This document shows, piece after piece, positions 17,446 through 27,937 of a stretch of 64,000 nt of DNA. The stretch lies in contig NZ_PPQD01000034.1 in NCBI RefSeq assembly GCF_002901825.1, positions 378,686 to 442,685 of the forward strand, in the 5' to 3' direction. The DNA is from Mammaliicoccus sciuri. GTDB taxonomy: Bacteria; Bacillota; Bacilli; Staphylococcales; Staphylococcaceae. The translations under genes were made by a program, and so were the position numbers. Positions within the stretch are counted from its first letter, which is position 1; the number at the start of each line of letters is the position of its first letter. Below the pieces are notes generated by a model. It did no database searches and was not told the DNA's origin. It saw only the letters and a program-made list of their open reading frames with translations.

Positions 17446-18954
17446 TTGTCTAAAGATAATTTTAAAGACGAATTCGAAAAAAGTCGTCAAAAGATAGAAC
17501 GACCTGAAGACAAGACACAAGAAGTAGAAAGTAACAACGAAGAGGTAAACGATCAAAGTCAGCCAAATCGAAAAGAAACAGACAACCAAAAAGAAGATAA
17601 GAAAGAACAAAGTAAACAAGAACAACAATACCCACCAAGAGGCGCGCTTAGAAGACAACGTAGAAAAGAAGAAGCTAGTAAACAGAAATCAAAAGAAGAA
17701 CTACCTAAACAAGAAACACCTAAAGCTTCAGAAACACCAAATAATGAAGATAAGTCGTCTAAAAAAGCTGGTGCAGCGGGCGCTGCAGGTGCAGTTGGTG
17801 CTGGAGCAGCAGGCGCAAGTGCTGCTAACGCCAATAAAAACACTCAAAATAATAAACCAAAACAAAAAAGATCTTTAACAGATAAACCCGAATCTAAGGA
17901 TCAACAACCTAAAGAACAAAATGATCATAAAAAAGCTGCAGGTGCCGCAGCTGCTACTGGTGCTGGCGCAAGTGCCGCAAGTAATTCTGCAAAACAGAAT
18001 AATCCTAAAGATCAAAACAAAAAAGAGTCTCAAAAAGACAAGTCAAACGGTAAAAAAGGTGCAGCTGCTGGAGCTGCCGCAGTTGGTGCTGGTGTAGCAG
18101 CATCTGCTTCATCAAATAATAACAACAAACAAGAATCAAACAGTAAAGATAACAAAGATAAGCAATCTAAAAACAAAAAAGGTGCAGCAGCAGCGGGTGC
18201 CGGAGCAGTTGGCGCTGGCGCAGCAGGCGCTACAGGAGGCGGATCAGCCGGTGGAGGTACACCACCAAGTAATGGTAGTGGTGGACAAAACGGTGATGAT
18301 AACAACTCAAATAAATTCAAGAAAGCACTTGTTCCAATAATAGCTGCAATACTTATACTTGGTGCACTTGCCTTATTCTTAGGTATGTACTTAAATGGTG
18401 CAAATAAAGATAATGGTAAAGAAATTGCTGAAAAAACAGAGCAAACTAATAGTGACGCTAAGAAAAAAGCTGATGAACAAGCTGAAAAAGATAGAGCTAA
18501 AAAAGAAAATGAAGATAAAGCGAATGACAAAGCTAAAGAATCAAATGAAGACTCTGACAAAAACAGTGATTCAAGCGACTCAAATAATGCTTCTGAAAAT
18601 AGTTCAGACGAAAGTAACTCAGATTCAAACGCAAATAGTAATGAAGATAGTCAAAGCAACCAAGATCAAAACAGTGAGGATAGCGTAAATCAATCTAGTG
18701 ATAGCGCAAGTAATGAAGATGTACAAAATGCAGCTGATGATGCAGCTAACAACCAAACAAATCAAAATACACAAAGTAATCAAAACCAAAATCAGTCTCA
18801 AGAATCACATACTGTAACTGGTAAAGAAAACTTATACCGTATTGCGATACAATATTATGGTAGTGGATCACCAGAGAATGTAGAAAAAATTAGACAAGCA
18901 AATGGTATTTCTGGCAATGAAATATCTCAAGGTCAGAATTTAGTAATACCATAG
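17446..18954 (+). CDS. ebpS: EbpS-like cell-surface LysM protein
   Basis: The 502-residue protein resembles S. aureus elastin-binding protein Ebp[17 protein letters not shown] terminus, very charged Q/N/K-rich region, membrane span (about 293-316) and a C-terminal LysM domain (about 455-502, [19 protein letters not shown]). Four Ala/Gly-rich blocks (about 106-132, 163-182, 203-222, 243-272), each after a KK pair, separate the hydrophilic segments. The TTG at 17446 follows GAGGTGAG and matches the EbpS start; the GTG three codons earlier is inside that ribosome binding site. Elastin binding itself cannot be judged from sequence. Confidence 0.88.
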   Translation: MSKDNFKDEFEKSRQKIERPEDKTQEVESNNEEVNDQSQPNRKETDNQKEDKKEQSKQEQQYPPRGALRRQRRKEEASKQKSKEELPKQETPKASETPNNEDKSSKKAGAAGAAGAVGAGAAGASAANANKNTQNNKPKQKRSLTDKPESKDQQPKEQNDHKKAAGAAAATGAGASAASNSAKQNNPKDQNKKESQKDKSNGKKGAAAGAAAVGAGVAASASSNNNNKQESNSKDNKDKQSKNKKGAAAAGAGAVGAGAAGATGGGSAGGGTPPSNGSGGQNGDDNNSNKFKKALVPIIAAILILGALALFLGMYLNGANKDNGKEIAEKTEQTNSDAKKKADEQAEKDRAKKENEDKANDKAKESNEDSDKNSDSSDSNNASENSSDESNSDSNANSNEDSQSNQDQNSEDSVNQSSDSASNEDVQNAADDAANNQTNQNTQSNQNQNQSQESHTVTGKENLYRIAIQYYGSGSPENVEKIRQANGISGNEISQGQNLVIP

Positions 18955-18978
18955 ACATAAACAAAAGGGGATGGCTTT

Positions 18979-19617
18979 ATGTATTTAACGAACATTATGA
19001 TACCAAAAGAAAAATGTTATATCGCGAATCCGAAAGATACCATTCACTCAGCACTTGATAAATTAGAACATCATGGTATAGATGGGTTACCAGTAGTTGC
19101 TGATGGAAAGTATATTGGAATGATCACGAGATATAGTATTTTTAGACATTACTTCTTCAAAAAAGAAAATGTCTCAAGGGATGAATTTATTGAAAGTACT
19201 AAAATTGAAGAAATCTTAACGTTAGATTTACATTCATTAAATGCAAACCAAGTAGTAGAAGAATCACTACTTAATCTGCAAGATTTTCCAATATTAGCAG
19301 TTGTAAATGATGAGAAAGATTTTCTTGGTATCGTAACAAGATATGATGTTATGGAACAATTTAAATCAGCATTCGGCATGAAACAAAAAGGAATCCGTAT
19401 TGCGATTACTTCTTTAGAAGCTGAAGGCAGAATTAAACGATTATCAAGTATCATTGCGAAATTCAAGCTCAACACAATTTCATTTGTAACATTTGATGAA
19501 ACAGATAAAATGTATCGCAGAATGATCATCAAAGTTGAGAAAACAAATAATTTAGACAAATTCATTAAGTATTTAGGAAAAAATGGTTTCAAAGTACTTG
19601 ATGTATCAGAAGAATAA
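18979..19617 (+). CDS. Tandem CBS-domain protein with C-terminal ACT-like domain
   Basis: The 212-residue protein has two CBS domains: DGLPVVADGKYIGMITRYS (about residues 35-53) and FPILAVVNDEKDFLGIVTRYD (about 95-115, given split as FPILAVVNDE and FLGIVTRYD). A roughly 70-residue ACT-like end follows (IRIAITSLEAEGRIKRLSSI, FKVLDVSE). CBS pairs bind adenine nucleotides. The CBS-CBS-ACT layout recalls the c-di-AMP-binding protein CbpA of Listeria, but ligand binding is inference. It is 24 nt downstream of ebpS with its own ribosome binding site (AAAAGGGG) and ends in a strong terminator. Confidence 0.78.
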   Translation: MYLTNIMIPKEKCYIANPKDTIHSALDKLEHHGIDGLPVVADGKYIGMITRYSIFRHYFFKKENVSRDEFIESTKIEEILTLDLHSLNANQVVEESLLNLQDFPILAVVNDEKDFLGIVTRYDVMEQFKSAFGMKQKGIRIAITSLEAEGRIKRLSSIIAKFKLNTISFVTFDETDKMYRRMIIKVEKTNNLDKFIKYLGKNGFKVLDVSEE

Positions 19618-19624
19618 ATTTAGT

Positions 19625-19660
19625 AAGAACCTGAACATGTGCATTGTTCAGGTTCTTTTC
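19625..19660 (+). terminator. Intrinsic terminator after the CBS-protein gene
   Basis: AAGAACCTGAACA pairs with TGTTCAGGTTCTT (13 bp) around a 7-nt loop, followed by TTTTC. The repeat array starts 40 bp later. Confidence 0.9.
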
Positions 19661-19700
19661 ATTTTAGTGGTGTTGAATATGGTGGTGTGGCAGCCTTTTT

Positions 19701-19940
19701 GAACACTTCTGCCTAAACTTGTTCGTAACGAGGGTCTTAGTTACAAAAGTCAGCCGAAATGTTACTAAGGACAGCTATAGTTACAATAGTCGGCCGAAGT
19801 GTTACTATGGGCAGCCTTAGTTACAAAACTCGGCTGAAGTGTTACTAACGGCACCAATATTTGCACTTCTTACCGAAACTGTTAATAACGACCCCAGTAT
19901 TTGCACTTCTTACCAAAACTGCTAATAACACCTAGCCATT
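19701..19940. repeat. 40-bp tandem repeat array, family A, locus 1 (six units)
   Basis: Six contiguous units of exactly 40 bp start at 19701, 19741, 19781, 19821, 19861 and 19901. The middle units follow TTACAAAACTCGGCTGAAGT plus a GTTACTA core and an AGCC-containing end. The first unit (ACTTCTGCCTAAACTTGTTC) and the last two (TTGCACTTCTTACC...) are distinct variants. The period is not a multiple of three and no ORF crosses it. The array fills most of the 420-bp gap between the CBS gene and ypdA; the rest (19941-20037) holds the ypdA upstream region. The same family recurs at 30811-31200. Confidence 0.9.
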
Positions 19941-20037
19941 CTCAATCCCAATCTTTTCATATATTCAGTTTCATTTTATTTTACTAATCTCTCATTATTG
20001 ATATAATGATTGAGGATATTATAAGGAGTGAAAGTAC

Positions 20038-21024
20038 ATGCAAGAATATGAAAGCTTAATAATCGGTGGTGGCCCTTGTGGATTGAGTGCAGCAATCGAA
20101 CAGAAGAGAAAAGGTATTAATGCTGTCGTGATTGAAAAAGGTAATGTTGTAGATGCCATTTATCATTATCCTACTCATCAAACATTCTTTTCTTCTAGTG
20201 ATAAACTTGGTATTGGTGATGTACCATTTATCGTTGAAGATTTAAAACCTAAAAGAAATCAAGCACTCGTTTATTATAGAGAAGTTGTTAAACATCACCA
20301 ACTTGATGTAAGAACTTTTGAAGAAGTATTAGCTGTTAAAAAGGTTGATAATAGATTTTTAGTATCAACGACTAAACAAACGTATAAAGTTAGATTCTTA
20401 ACAATTGCTACTGGTTACTACGGTCAACCAAATGAATTAGAAGTAGAAGGTCAAGAATTAAGTAAAGTGATGCATTATTTCAAAGAAGCTCACCCGTACT
20501 TTAATCAAGACGTTGTTATTATTGGCGGCAAGAATTCAGCTGTAGATGCAGCAATTGAATTAGAAAAAGCTGGGGCAAATGTAACAGTCTTATACCGTGG
20601 ATCAGAATACTCTAAAAGCATTAAACCATGGATATTACCTAACTTTGAATCATTAGCAAAACATGAAAAAATCACGATGCATTTTAACAGTGAAGTTGAA
20701 CGTATCGATGAAGACACGCTTACATTCAATAAAGAAGGTAAGTCATATACTATTAAAAATGACTTTGTCTTTGCAATGATCGGTTATCATCCTGATTATA
20801 AATTCCTAGAATCTTGTGGCGTAGAAACAATTACAAATGAATTTGGAACTGCACCTTCATATAATAAAGATACAATGGAATCGAATGTTGAGAATTTATA
20901 TATCGCTGGTGTTATAGCTGCTGGTAACGATGCTAACACGATATTTATAGAAAATGGTAAATTCCATGGTGGCACAATTGCTCAAGATATTGAAAGAAAA
21001 AAGCAAACGCCTCTAGAATCATAA
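20038..21024 (+). CDS. ypdA: Bacillithiol disulfide reductase YpdA (Bdr)
   Basis: The 328-residue flavoprotein has an FAD-binding motif GGGPCGLSAA at the N terminus and an NADPH-binding motif IIGGKNSAVDAA near residues 161-172, then NLYIAGV in the FAD domain. Unlike thioredoxin reductase there is no CxxC active site; this matches YpdA, which reduces oxidised bacillithiol (BSSB) with NADPH. bshA, the first gene of bacillithiol synthesis, lies at 40.1 kb. The gene is isolated, with its own ribosome binding site (AAGGAGTG) and a terminator shared with ansA. Confidence 0.9.
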   Translation: MQEYESLIIGGGPCGLSAAIEQKRKGINAVVIEKGNVVDAIYHYPTHQTFFSSSDKLGIGDVPFIVEDLKPKRNQALVYYREVVKHHQLDVRTFEEVLAVKKVDNRFLVSTTKQTYKVRFLTIATGYYGQPNELEVEGQELSKVMHYFKEAHPYFNQDVVIIGGKNSAVDAAIELEKAGANVTVLYRGSEYSKSIKPWILPNFESLAKHEKITMHFNSEVERIDEDTLTFNKEGKSYTIKNDFVFAMIGYHPDYKFLESCGVETITNEFGTAPSYNKDTMESNVENLYIAGVIAAGNDANTIFIENGKFHGGTIAQDIERKKQTPLES

Positions 21025-21025
21025 A

Positions 21026-21064
21026 AACAACCATGTTATTGGACAATTAGCCAGTAACATGGTT
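21026..21064. terminator. Bidirectional terminator between ypdA and ansA
   Basis: AACCATGTTATTGG pairs with CCAGTAACATGGTT with an 8-nt loop; T-rich tracts flank both sides. Confidence 0.88.
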
Positions 21065-21069
21065 ATTTT

Positions 21070-22038
21070 TTATGCAAAATATTCAACTAAATCTTCTTTA
21101 GATAAATGATTACTTAAACCAACAAGTAGTTTAAGACGTGCTTTCTGTCCATTTAATCCATTTGATAATATAATGCCCATTTGTTGAAGTTGGTATCCGC
21201 CACCTTCATATGCGTAAATACCTCCTACAATTCCATTAAATGAACGTGAAACCATTACAACCGGAATATCAGCATCGAGCAAGTTCTGAATACCTTGTAA
21301 TGAAGTTGGTGGCATGTTGCCTTGACCTAGCGCTTCAATAATTAAACCGTCGTATTGTTTTTCTACAAAGAAATCTAATAAATCACTTGATAGATCCATG
21401 TGAGCTTTTACAATACCTATTTTGATATTCGGATTGATGTTTGGATATTTTTTATATGGAAAAGGTTGATGATGGAATATGACATGCGTCTTTGTAACAC
21501 TGCCTATCGGTCCATAGTTAGGACTTTGGAAAGTACTCGTGTTTGACGTATGTGTTTTGGTTACATTTTTAGCTGTATGAATTTCATCATTGAATACAAC
21601 CATAACCCCTTTATTTTGCGCATCATCTGTAGATGCTACTTTTAAAGCTGAAACATAATTGTATAATCCATCCGAACCTATTTCATTTGAAGATCTCATG
21701 GCACCTGTTAAAATAATAGGTAAGTTCGTATCTATTGTTAAATCTAGTAAATACGCCGTTTCTTCTAAAGTATCTGTTCCATGTGTAATCACAAATGCAT
21801 CATATTCATCCCGTTCAATTGATTGCGTAATAATATCTTTCAATTGATTAATATATTGATTATTCATATGTGGGGAAGGTACTTGGAATGGATTTATTTC
21901 TGTAATATCACCTAGAGATTGTATAAATGCTTGATGTCTATGCATCGGATGTTCAGCATTTGTTTCTACTTTACCTGTATCTTTATCTTCAGACATACTA
22001 ATTGTTCCACCAGTATGTATAACTAATATTCTCTTCAT
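21070..22038 (-). CDS. ansA: L-asparaginase (type I, cytosolic)
   Basis: The 322-residue enzyme hydrolyses asparagine to aspartate and ammonia. The N-terminal catalytic loop VIHTGGTISMS supplies the first Thr, and VITHGTDTLEETAYLLD supplies the second Thr-Asp pair. The start at 22038 is set by GGAGG six bases upstream and by homologues; the frame stays open for 20 more codons upstream without another ribosome binding site. No signal peptide is present, so it is cytoplasmic. It is divergent from cmk. Confidence 0.92.
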   Translation of the reverse strand: MKRILVIHTGGTISMSEDKDTGKVETNAEHPMHRHQAFIQSLGDITEINPFQVPSPHMNNQYINQLKDIITQSIERDEYDAFVITHGTDTLEETAYLLDLTIDTNLPIILTGAMRSSNEIGSDGLYNYVSALKVASTDDAQNKGVMVVFNDEIHTAKNVTKTHTSNTSTFQSPNYGPIGSVTKTHVIFHHQPFPYKKYPNINPNIKIGIVKAHMDLSSDLLDFFVEKQYDGLIIEALGQGNMPPTSLQGIQNLLDADIPVVMVSRSFNGIVGGIYAYEGGGYQLQQMGIILSNGLNGQKARLKLLVGLSNHLSKEDLVEYFA

Positions 22039-22091
22039 TTCTTTCCTCCTATTCATATGATTATAATTTATGATAAAATATATAAGATTAA

Positions 22092-22766
<675 letters not shown>

Positions 22767-22844
22767 ATAGTTCGAATTTCTTGACAATTTAGCCGCTTTA
22801 TAAGAAGTTATTATTATGATATTTATTTAAAGGAGGCAATTTTG

Positions 22845-24002
22845 ATGACGGAAGAATTCAACGAATCCATGATAAATGAAGTGCAAGAAGGTGACAAAGT
22901 TAAGGGTACTGTACAACAAGTAGAAGATAAACATGTAGTTGTGCATATAGTGGGTGGTAAATTTGATGGCATCATTCCAATTAGCCAACTGTCAACTCAA
23001 CACATCGAAACAGCTAACGAAGTCGTCAATATTGGTGATGAAATCGAAGCATTCGTAACTAAAATCGAACAAACTGATGAAAGTGGTCATTATATATTAT
23101 CGAAACGTAAATTAGATGAAAATCTATCATACGAAAAGTTACAAAAGATTTTAGAAGATGACGACACAATCGAAGCTGAAGTAACTGAAGTTGTTAAAGG
23201 CGGTTTAGTCGTTGATGCTGGTATTAGAGGCTTTATTCCAGCTTCATTAATCTCTGTGAACTATATTGATGATTTCTCTGACTATTTAGGTAAAGTATTA
23301 ACACTTAAAGTTGAAGAGTTAGATCAAACAAACAACAGAGTCATTTTAAGTCACAAGAAAGTTGAACAAGAAGCATTAAGTTCTAAAAAAGAAGATTTAC
23401 TCAATAATATTTCACAAGGTGACGTATTAGAAGGTACTGTCGCTAGAATTGCGAACTTTGGTGCATTCATTGACTTAGGTGGCGTAGATGGACTTGTACA
23501 TGTATCTGAGTTATCTCACGATCATGTTAAATCACCTGACGAAGTCGTAAAAGTTGGCGATACAGTTAAAGTTAAGGTACGTGCTGTTGACAGAGAAGCA
23601 GAAAGAATTTCTTTATCTATTAAAGATACGTTACCAAGCCCATTTGAACAAATCGATTCACAATTTACTGTTGGTGATATCGTACCAGGTAAAGTCGTGC
23701 GTTTAGCTCAATTTGGAGCATTTGTAGAAATTGCGCCTGGCTTACAAGGTTTAGTTCATATTTCTCAAATCAGCCACGAACACATCGGTAATCCTGACGA
23801 AGTATTAGAAAAAGGACAAGATGTACAAGTGAAAATTCTAGCTGTCGATAAAGATGAAGAAAGAATTTCTTTATCTATTAAAGATACAATCGAACAAGAA
23901 ACTGATTTTGATGAATCATATTTAAACCAACAAGATACAGATGATGACAATCCTACTTTAGGTGATGTCTTCGGAGATAAATTAAAAGATTTTAAATTAT
24001 AA
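22845..24002 (+). CDS. rpsA: Ribosomal protein S1 homologue (short Firmicute form)
   Basis: The 385-residue RNA-binding protein has four S1 domains, beginning near residues 15, 100, 187 and 273. The last two are nearly duplicated, each with a GLVHxSxxSH block and ERISLSIKDT. This is the B. subtilis YpfD-type S1, shorter than the six-domain E. coli S1 and with only partly defined function. The ATG at 22845 directly follows a TTG; spacing to AAAGGAGG favours the ATG. The acidic tail is QQDTDDDNPTLGD. Confidence 0.92.
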   Translation: MTEEFNESMINEVQEGDKVKGTVQQVEDKHVVVHIVGGKFDGIIPISQLSTQHIETANEVVNIGDEIEAFVTKIEQTDESGHYILSKRKLDENLSYEKLQKILEDDDTIEAEVTEVVKGGLVVDAGIRGFIPASLISVNYIDDFSDYLGKVLTLKVEELDQTNNRVILSHKKVEQEALSSKKEDLLNNISQGDVLEGTVARIANFGAFIDLGGVDGLVHVSELSHDHVKSPDEVVKVGDTVKVKVRAVDREAERISLSIKDTLPSPFEQIDSQFTVGDIVPGKVVRLAQFGAFVEIAPGLQGLVHISQISHEHIGNPDEVLEKGQDVQVKILAVDKDEERISLSIKDTIEQETDFDESYLNQQDTDDDNPTLGDVFGDKLKDFKL

Positions 24003-24018
24003 TATGTGTATATATAAG

Positions 24019-24053
24019 AGACTGGAACATAATGAAATGTTTCAGTCTTTTTT
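24019..24053 (+). terminator. Intrinsic terminator of cmk-rpsA
   Basis: AGACTGGAACAT pairs with ATGTTTCAGTCT (one G-U) around a 6-nt loop, followed by six T residues. Confidence 0.9.
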
Positions 24054-24129
24054 AGTTTTTTAATTCGATAGGCTAAACAGTCATCATATGTTAAAATAGA
24101 AAGGATTATGAAAGAGAGGAAGTAGGTTT

Positions 24130-25440
24130 ATGACGAAACCCATTATAGCAATTGTAGGTAAACCAAATGTAGGGAAATCTACAATTTTTAATAGAATTAT
24201 AGGCGAGAGGGTATCTATCGTTGAAGATACACCAGGTATAACGCGAGATAGAATATATTCAAGTGGAGAATGGTTAACACATGACTTCAACTTAATAGAT
24301 ACAGGTGGAATAGATTTAGGTGATGAACCTTTCCAACAACAAATAAGAGCACAAGCAGAAGTAGCAATTGATGAAGCGGATGTTATTATCTTTATGGTTA
24401 ACGGCCGTGAAGGCGTAACTCAAGCTGATGAAATGGTCGCTAAAATATTATACAAATCAAATAAACCTGTCGTATTAGCAGTCAATAAAATTGATAATCC
24501 AGAAATGCGTAGTGAAATTTATGACTTTTATTCATTAGGATTTGGTGAACCATTCCCAATTTCAGGTTCACACGGACTAGGTTTAGGTGACTTATTAGAT
24601 GAAGCAGCTAAACATTTCCCTGAAGATGACGAACCAGATTATGATGATGAGACAATTAGACTATCACTAATCGGTCGACCAAACGTGGGTAAATCTAGTT
24701 TAATCAATGCTATTCTTGGAGAAGAACGTGTCATTGTTTCGCCAATTGCTGGTACAACTAGAGATGCAATCGATACAATTTATACTTATGATGATCAAGA
24801 ATATGTATTAATTGATACTGCAGGCATGAGAAAGAAAGGTAAAGTATACGAAAGTACTGAAAAATATTCAGTATTACGTGCTTTAAAAGCCATCGAACGT
24901 TCTAATGTCGTACTTGTTGTTATCGACGCTGAAGAAGGCATCATTGAACAAGATAAAAAAGTTGCTGGATATGCGCATGAAGCCGGTAAAGCAATTGTCA
25001 TTGTTGTAAATAAGTGGGATACGGTTGAAAAAGATTCTAAAACAATGAAGAAGTTTGAAGAAAAGGTAAGAGATAACTTCCAATTCTTAGATTATGCACC
25101 AATTGCTTTCGTATCAGCTTTAGAAAAATCACGCTTAAAAACATTATTCCCATTAATTACGATGGCAGATGAAAACCATCGTAAACGTGTACAAAGTTCT
25201 ACACTTAATGAAGTTATTACAGATGCTGTTGCGATGAATCCAACGCCTACTGATAATGGTAGAAGGTTAAACATTTTCTATGCAACACAAGTAGCGATTC
25301 AACCGCCAACATTTGTAATATTTGTTAATGATGTTGAATTAATGCATTTCTCTTACAAACGTTTCTTAGAAAATCGTATAAGAGATGCGTTCGGTTATGA
25401 AGGTACACCAGTTCATTTAATCTCAAGAAAAAGAAACTAA
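24130..25440 (+). CDS. der: Ribosome biogenesis GTPase Der (EngA)
   Basis: The 436-residue protein has two tandem GTPase domains: [14 protein letters not shown] at the N terminus and [14 protein letters not shown] near residues 182-195. Each is followed by DTxG ([21 protein letters not shown]) and NKxD motifs. A KH-like C-terminal domain ends the protein. Der is essential for 50S subunit maturation. The ribosome binding site is AGAGGAAG. Der precedes gpsA closely, as in other Bacilli. Confidence 0.96.
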   Translation: MTKPIIAIVGKPNVGKSTIFNRIIGERVSIVEDTPGITRDRIYSSGEWLTHDFNLIDTGGIDLGDEPFQQQIRAQAEVAIDEADVIIFMVNGREGVTQADEMVAKILYKSNKPVVLAVNKIDNPEMRSEIYDFYSLGFGEPFPISGSHGLGLGDLLDEAAKHFPEDDEPDYDDETIRLSLIGRPNVGKSSLINAILGEERVIVSPIAGTTRDAIDTIYTYDDQEYVLIDTAGMRKKGKVYESTEKYSVLRALKAIERSNVVLVVIDAEEGIIEQDKKVAGYAHEAGKAIVIVVNKWDTVEKDSKTMKKFEEKVRDNFQFLDYAPIAFVSALEKSRLKTLFPLITMADENHRKRVQSSTLNEVITDAVAMNPTPTDNGRRLNIFYATQVAIQPPTFVIFVNDVELMHFSYKRFLENRIRDAFGYEGTPVHLISRKRN

Positions 25441-25459
25441 TATCAAAGGATTGATAACT

Positions 25460-26464
25460 ATGACAAATATAACTGTGTTTGGTACAGGAAGTTGGGGTAC
25501 TGCTTTAGCAAATGTATTAGCAGACAACCAACATAATGTATTAATGTGGGGTAAGACTGAAACGACAATTAACGAAATCAACAAGGAACATAAGAATACA
25601 AAATATTTAAAAGAAATCACTTTAAATGAAAATATTAAAGCAACAACTGATTTAAAAGATGCTGTCCATCATGCATCTATCTTTATTATAGCTGTTCCGA
25701 CAAAAGCCATTCGTGAAGTGAGTGAAAACATTAATGAAATCGCTTATGGCAAAAAAGTATTCATCCATGTATCTAAAGGTATCGAACCTGGTACTTTCAA
25801 ACGTATTTCTGAAATGATTGATGAATCAATCGATAGCAAAATAAATGGCGGTATCGCTGTATTATCAGGACCAAGTCATGCAGAAGAAGTTGCGATTAAA
25901 CATCCAACAACAGTTTCAGTATCATCTGAAAACGAAGAAGTTGCGCGCTTAGCTCAAGATTTATTTATGACGGATTATTTCCGTGTATATACGAACAATG
26001 ATCTTGTCGGTATTGAAATAGGAGGCGCGTTAAAAAATATTATTGCACTTGCTGCTGGTATAACTGATGGCATTGGATATGGTGACAATGCGAAAGCAGC
26101 ACTTATGACGAGAGGTTTAGCTGAAATAACACGATTAGGTGTTAAAATGGGCGCTGATCCTATGACGTTCTTAGGTCTTGGTGGTATCGGTGACTTAATC
26201 GTTACTTGTACATCTGTACATTCACGAAATTGGAAATGCGGAAATATGCTTGGTAAAGGGGCTACATTAGACGAAGCATTAGAAGAAATGAATATGGTCG
26301 TCGAAGGAGTAAGAACAACAGAAGCTGCATACAACTTAGCAAAAGAATATGATGTTGAAATGCCAATAACATCAGGGTTATATAAAGTGTTATTCGAAGA
26401 TTATCCAGTTTCTGAAGGTGTCAAAGATCTTATGGAACGTGACAAAAAGTCAGAGAATATTTAA
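25460..26464 (+). CDS. gpsA: Glycerol-3-phosphate dehydrogenase [NAD(P)+]
   Basis: The 334-residue enzyme reduces dihydroxyacetone phosphate to sn-glycerol-3-phosphate, the backbone for phospholipids and teichoic acids. The Rossmann motif is [15 protein letters not shown], followed by [20 protein letters not shown] and the catalytic Lys region [14 protein letters not shown]. The ATG at 25460 follows AAAGGA; a TTG three codons earlier is less well placed. The gene is part of the der-gpsA-yphE-yphF-hup region. Confidence 0.95.
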   Translation: MTNITVFGTGSWGTALANVLADNQHNVLMWGKTETTINEINKEHKNTKYLKEITLNENIKATTDLKDAVHHASIFIIAVPTKAIREVSENINEIAYGKKVFIHVSKGIEPGTFKRISEMIDESIDSKINGGIAVLSGPSHAEEVAIKHPTTVSVSSENEEVARLAQDLFMTDYFRVYTNNDLVGIEIGGALKNIIALAAGITDGIGYGDNAKAALMTRGLAEITRLGVKMGADPMTFLGLGGIGDLIVTCTSVHSRNWKCGNMLGKGATLDEALEEMNMVVEGVRTTEAAYNLAKEYDVEMPITSGLYKVLFEDYPVSEGVKDLMERDKKSENI

Positions 26465-26481
26465 GCAAGAGGGGTATTTAA

Positions 26482-26688
26482 ATGTTTGATATATCAAGAA
26501 TGGATTTAATGTGGGTGTCATTTTATTCTATTGGTTTTATGATTTTGGCAATTATACTCGTATATTTATCAAGATTTAAATTAAAAAATAAAATCATCAG
26601 TAGTATAACAATGTTTTTAGCAGTCATTTCTCTTATTATTGCTGGTATCTTTATGATTGTTGTATTAGGTGGATCCAGCCATGCATAA
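26482..26688 (+). CDS. Small membrane protein, DUF2768/YphE-like
   Basis: The 68-residue protein consists of two hydrophobic helices (VSFYSIGFMILAIILVYLS and ITMFLAVISLIIAGIFMIVV) joined by the basic loop RFKLKNKI. Position between gpsA and a yphF-like lipoprotein gene matches B. subtilis yphE (DUF2768). Function is unknown. Its ribosome binding site is AGAGGGG. The stop overlaps the next gene by 8 nt. Confidence 0.75.
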   Translation: MFDISRMDLMWVSFYSIGFMILAIILVYLSRFKLKNKIISSITMFLAVISLIIAGIFMIVVLGGSSHA

Positions 26689-27406
26689 TTACAAAAAAAT
26701 ATCGATCTTATTAATATTAAGTACTTTAATTTTGTCAGCTTGTGCTTTTCCTAATAAAGAGAAAGCAGAAAACCAAGTGCCAGCGAAAGACCAATTAAGT
26801 ATGGTTCAAACAGCGGTAGATGAATACAAAAAGGCGAGTGGTGGATTATTACCTATTAAAGATAGAGATGATAGTTATTCATTATACTTAAAACACCCAG
26901 TTGACTTTAATAAATTAAAGCCAAAGTTCTTATCTCAATTACCAGGTAATTCATTTGAGAACGGCGGTATTTATCAATATGTAATCATGGATGTCGACAA
27001 AGACCCTAAAGTGCATTTAATCGATTTAAGAACGTCAGAAGTCTTAAAAGATATTCGAATTCGAATAGATGCATCAGGTAAACCATTACAATTAGGTAAA
27101 AAAGTTGCACCTAATGTATATGAAATTGAATACAAAAAATATGGTTTCAAAAAACAGCCAACTGTTCCAAGTCCATATAGTAATGAACGATTACCAGTAT
27201 ATATGAACGGCGGAAATGATTTTGTTATTGATTATAGATTAGATTTAGCAAAAGCAATTAAAAAAGAAAAATCACTTCCTAAACCAGGTCAAGATATTCG
27301 ATATTTATTATACAAAGATTCACCGATATTACCGGCTTATTCGCCTGAATTTACAATAAATAGTAAAAATGAGCCTGTTTTTAAATCAAAAGTGAAAAAA
27401 TATTAA
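26681..27406 (+). CDS. Lipoprotein, YphF-like
   Basis: The 241-residue protein has a lipoprotein signal peptide: basic start (MHNYKKIS), hydrophobic core and lipobox LSAC, so Cys would be lipidated and the protein anchored outside the membrane. The rest shows no motif I recognise. Its position between yphE-like and hup fits B. subtilis yphF. I choose ATG 26681, after AGGTGG; a GTG four codons earlier is also open. No function is assigned. Confidence 0.72.
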   Translation: MHNYKKISILLILSTLILSACAFPNKEKAENQVPAKDQLSMVQTAVDEYKKASGGLLPIKDRDDSYSLYLKHPVDFNKLKPKFLSQLPGNSFENGGIYQYVIMDVDKDPKVHLIDLRTSEVLKDIRIRIDASGKPLQLGKKVAPNVYEIEYKKYGFKKQPTVPSPYSNERLPVYMNGGNDFVIDYRLDLAKAIKKEKSLPKPGQDIRYLLYKDSPILPAYSPEFTINSKNEPVFKSKVKKY

Positions 27407-27533
27407 TAAAAATATAGAAATTATGTATTTATAGCTTGTAAATCGTTGCAGTGGCACAGGTTGTTGTGTTAAAGTCTTATCATAATGGTATTTATACATA
27501 TCATTAGATAACCTTTTGGGAGGTGAAATTGAA

Positions 27534-27806
27534 ATGAACAAAACAGAATTAATCAACTCAGTAAGTGAAAAAGCTAATTTAACTAAAAAAGAAGCTGGTC
27601 TTGCTGTAGATGCAGTGTTCGAATCAATTCAAAAATCTTTATCTGACGGTGAAAAAGTACAATTAATTGGTTTCGGTAACTTTGAAGTACGCGAAAGAGC
27701 TGCTCGTAAAGGACGTAACCCACAAACTGGTAAAGAAATTGATATCCCTGCAAGCAAAGTTCCAGCTTTTAAAGCAGGTAAAGCATTAAAAGATGCAGTT
27801 AAATAA
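27534..27806 (+). CDS. hup: DNA-binding protein HU
   Basis: The 90-residue histone-like protein has [20 protein letters not shown], then [20 protein letters not shown], the beta-arm with the Arg-Asn-Pro intercalation tip, and a C-terminal [10 protein letters not shown]. It is the only HU in the window and acts as a homodimer that bends DNA. GGGAGGTGA precedes the ATG at a good distance. It is isolated with its own terminator, as expected for a highly expressed gene. Confidence 0.96.
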   Translation: MNKTELINSVSEKANLTKKEAGLAVDAVFESIQKSLSDGEKVQLIGFGNFEVRERAARKGRNPQTGKEIDIPASKVPAFKAGKALKDAVK

Positions 27807-27817
27807 TTGATTGTATC

Positions 27818-27843
27818 AAAGCCCTTTTTAAGGGCTTTTTTTA
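27818..27843 (+). terminator. Intrinsic terminator of hup
   Basis: AAAGCCCTT pairs with AAGGGCTTT around a 3-nt loop and runs into T residues. Confidence 0.92.
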
Positions 27844-27937
27844 TTTGTCTTATTTCTTTATATGAAATGAATATATGCATTTTCAATTCATTTAACTTAG
27901 TGTTAAGATATATAGGTGATATTGTTGAGGTGATAAG

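Noticed and set aside
17443..18560. Long antisense open frames opposite ebpS
   Set aside because: They have Ser/Leu/Phe/Ala runs that mirror the Lys/Asn/Gln/Ala/Gly-rich codons of ebpS, no ribosome binding sites, and no family resemblance.
18395..18688. 97-codon Lys/Met/Ile-rich frame inside ebpS
   Set aside because: It is the +2 reading of the Asn/Lys/Asp-rich linker of ebpS, low-complexity and without a ribosome binding site.
19701..19940. CRISPR array
   Set aside because: Units are contiguous with no alternation of constant repeat and unique spacer, they diverge along their whole length, and no cas gene is nearby. The same holds for 30811-31200 and 55499-55990.
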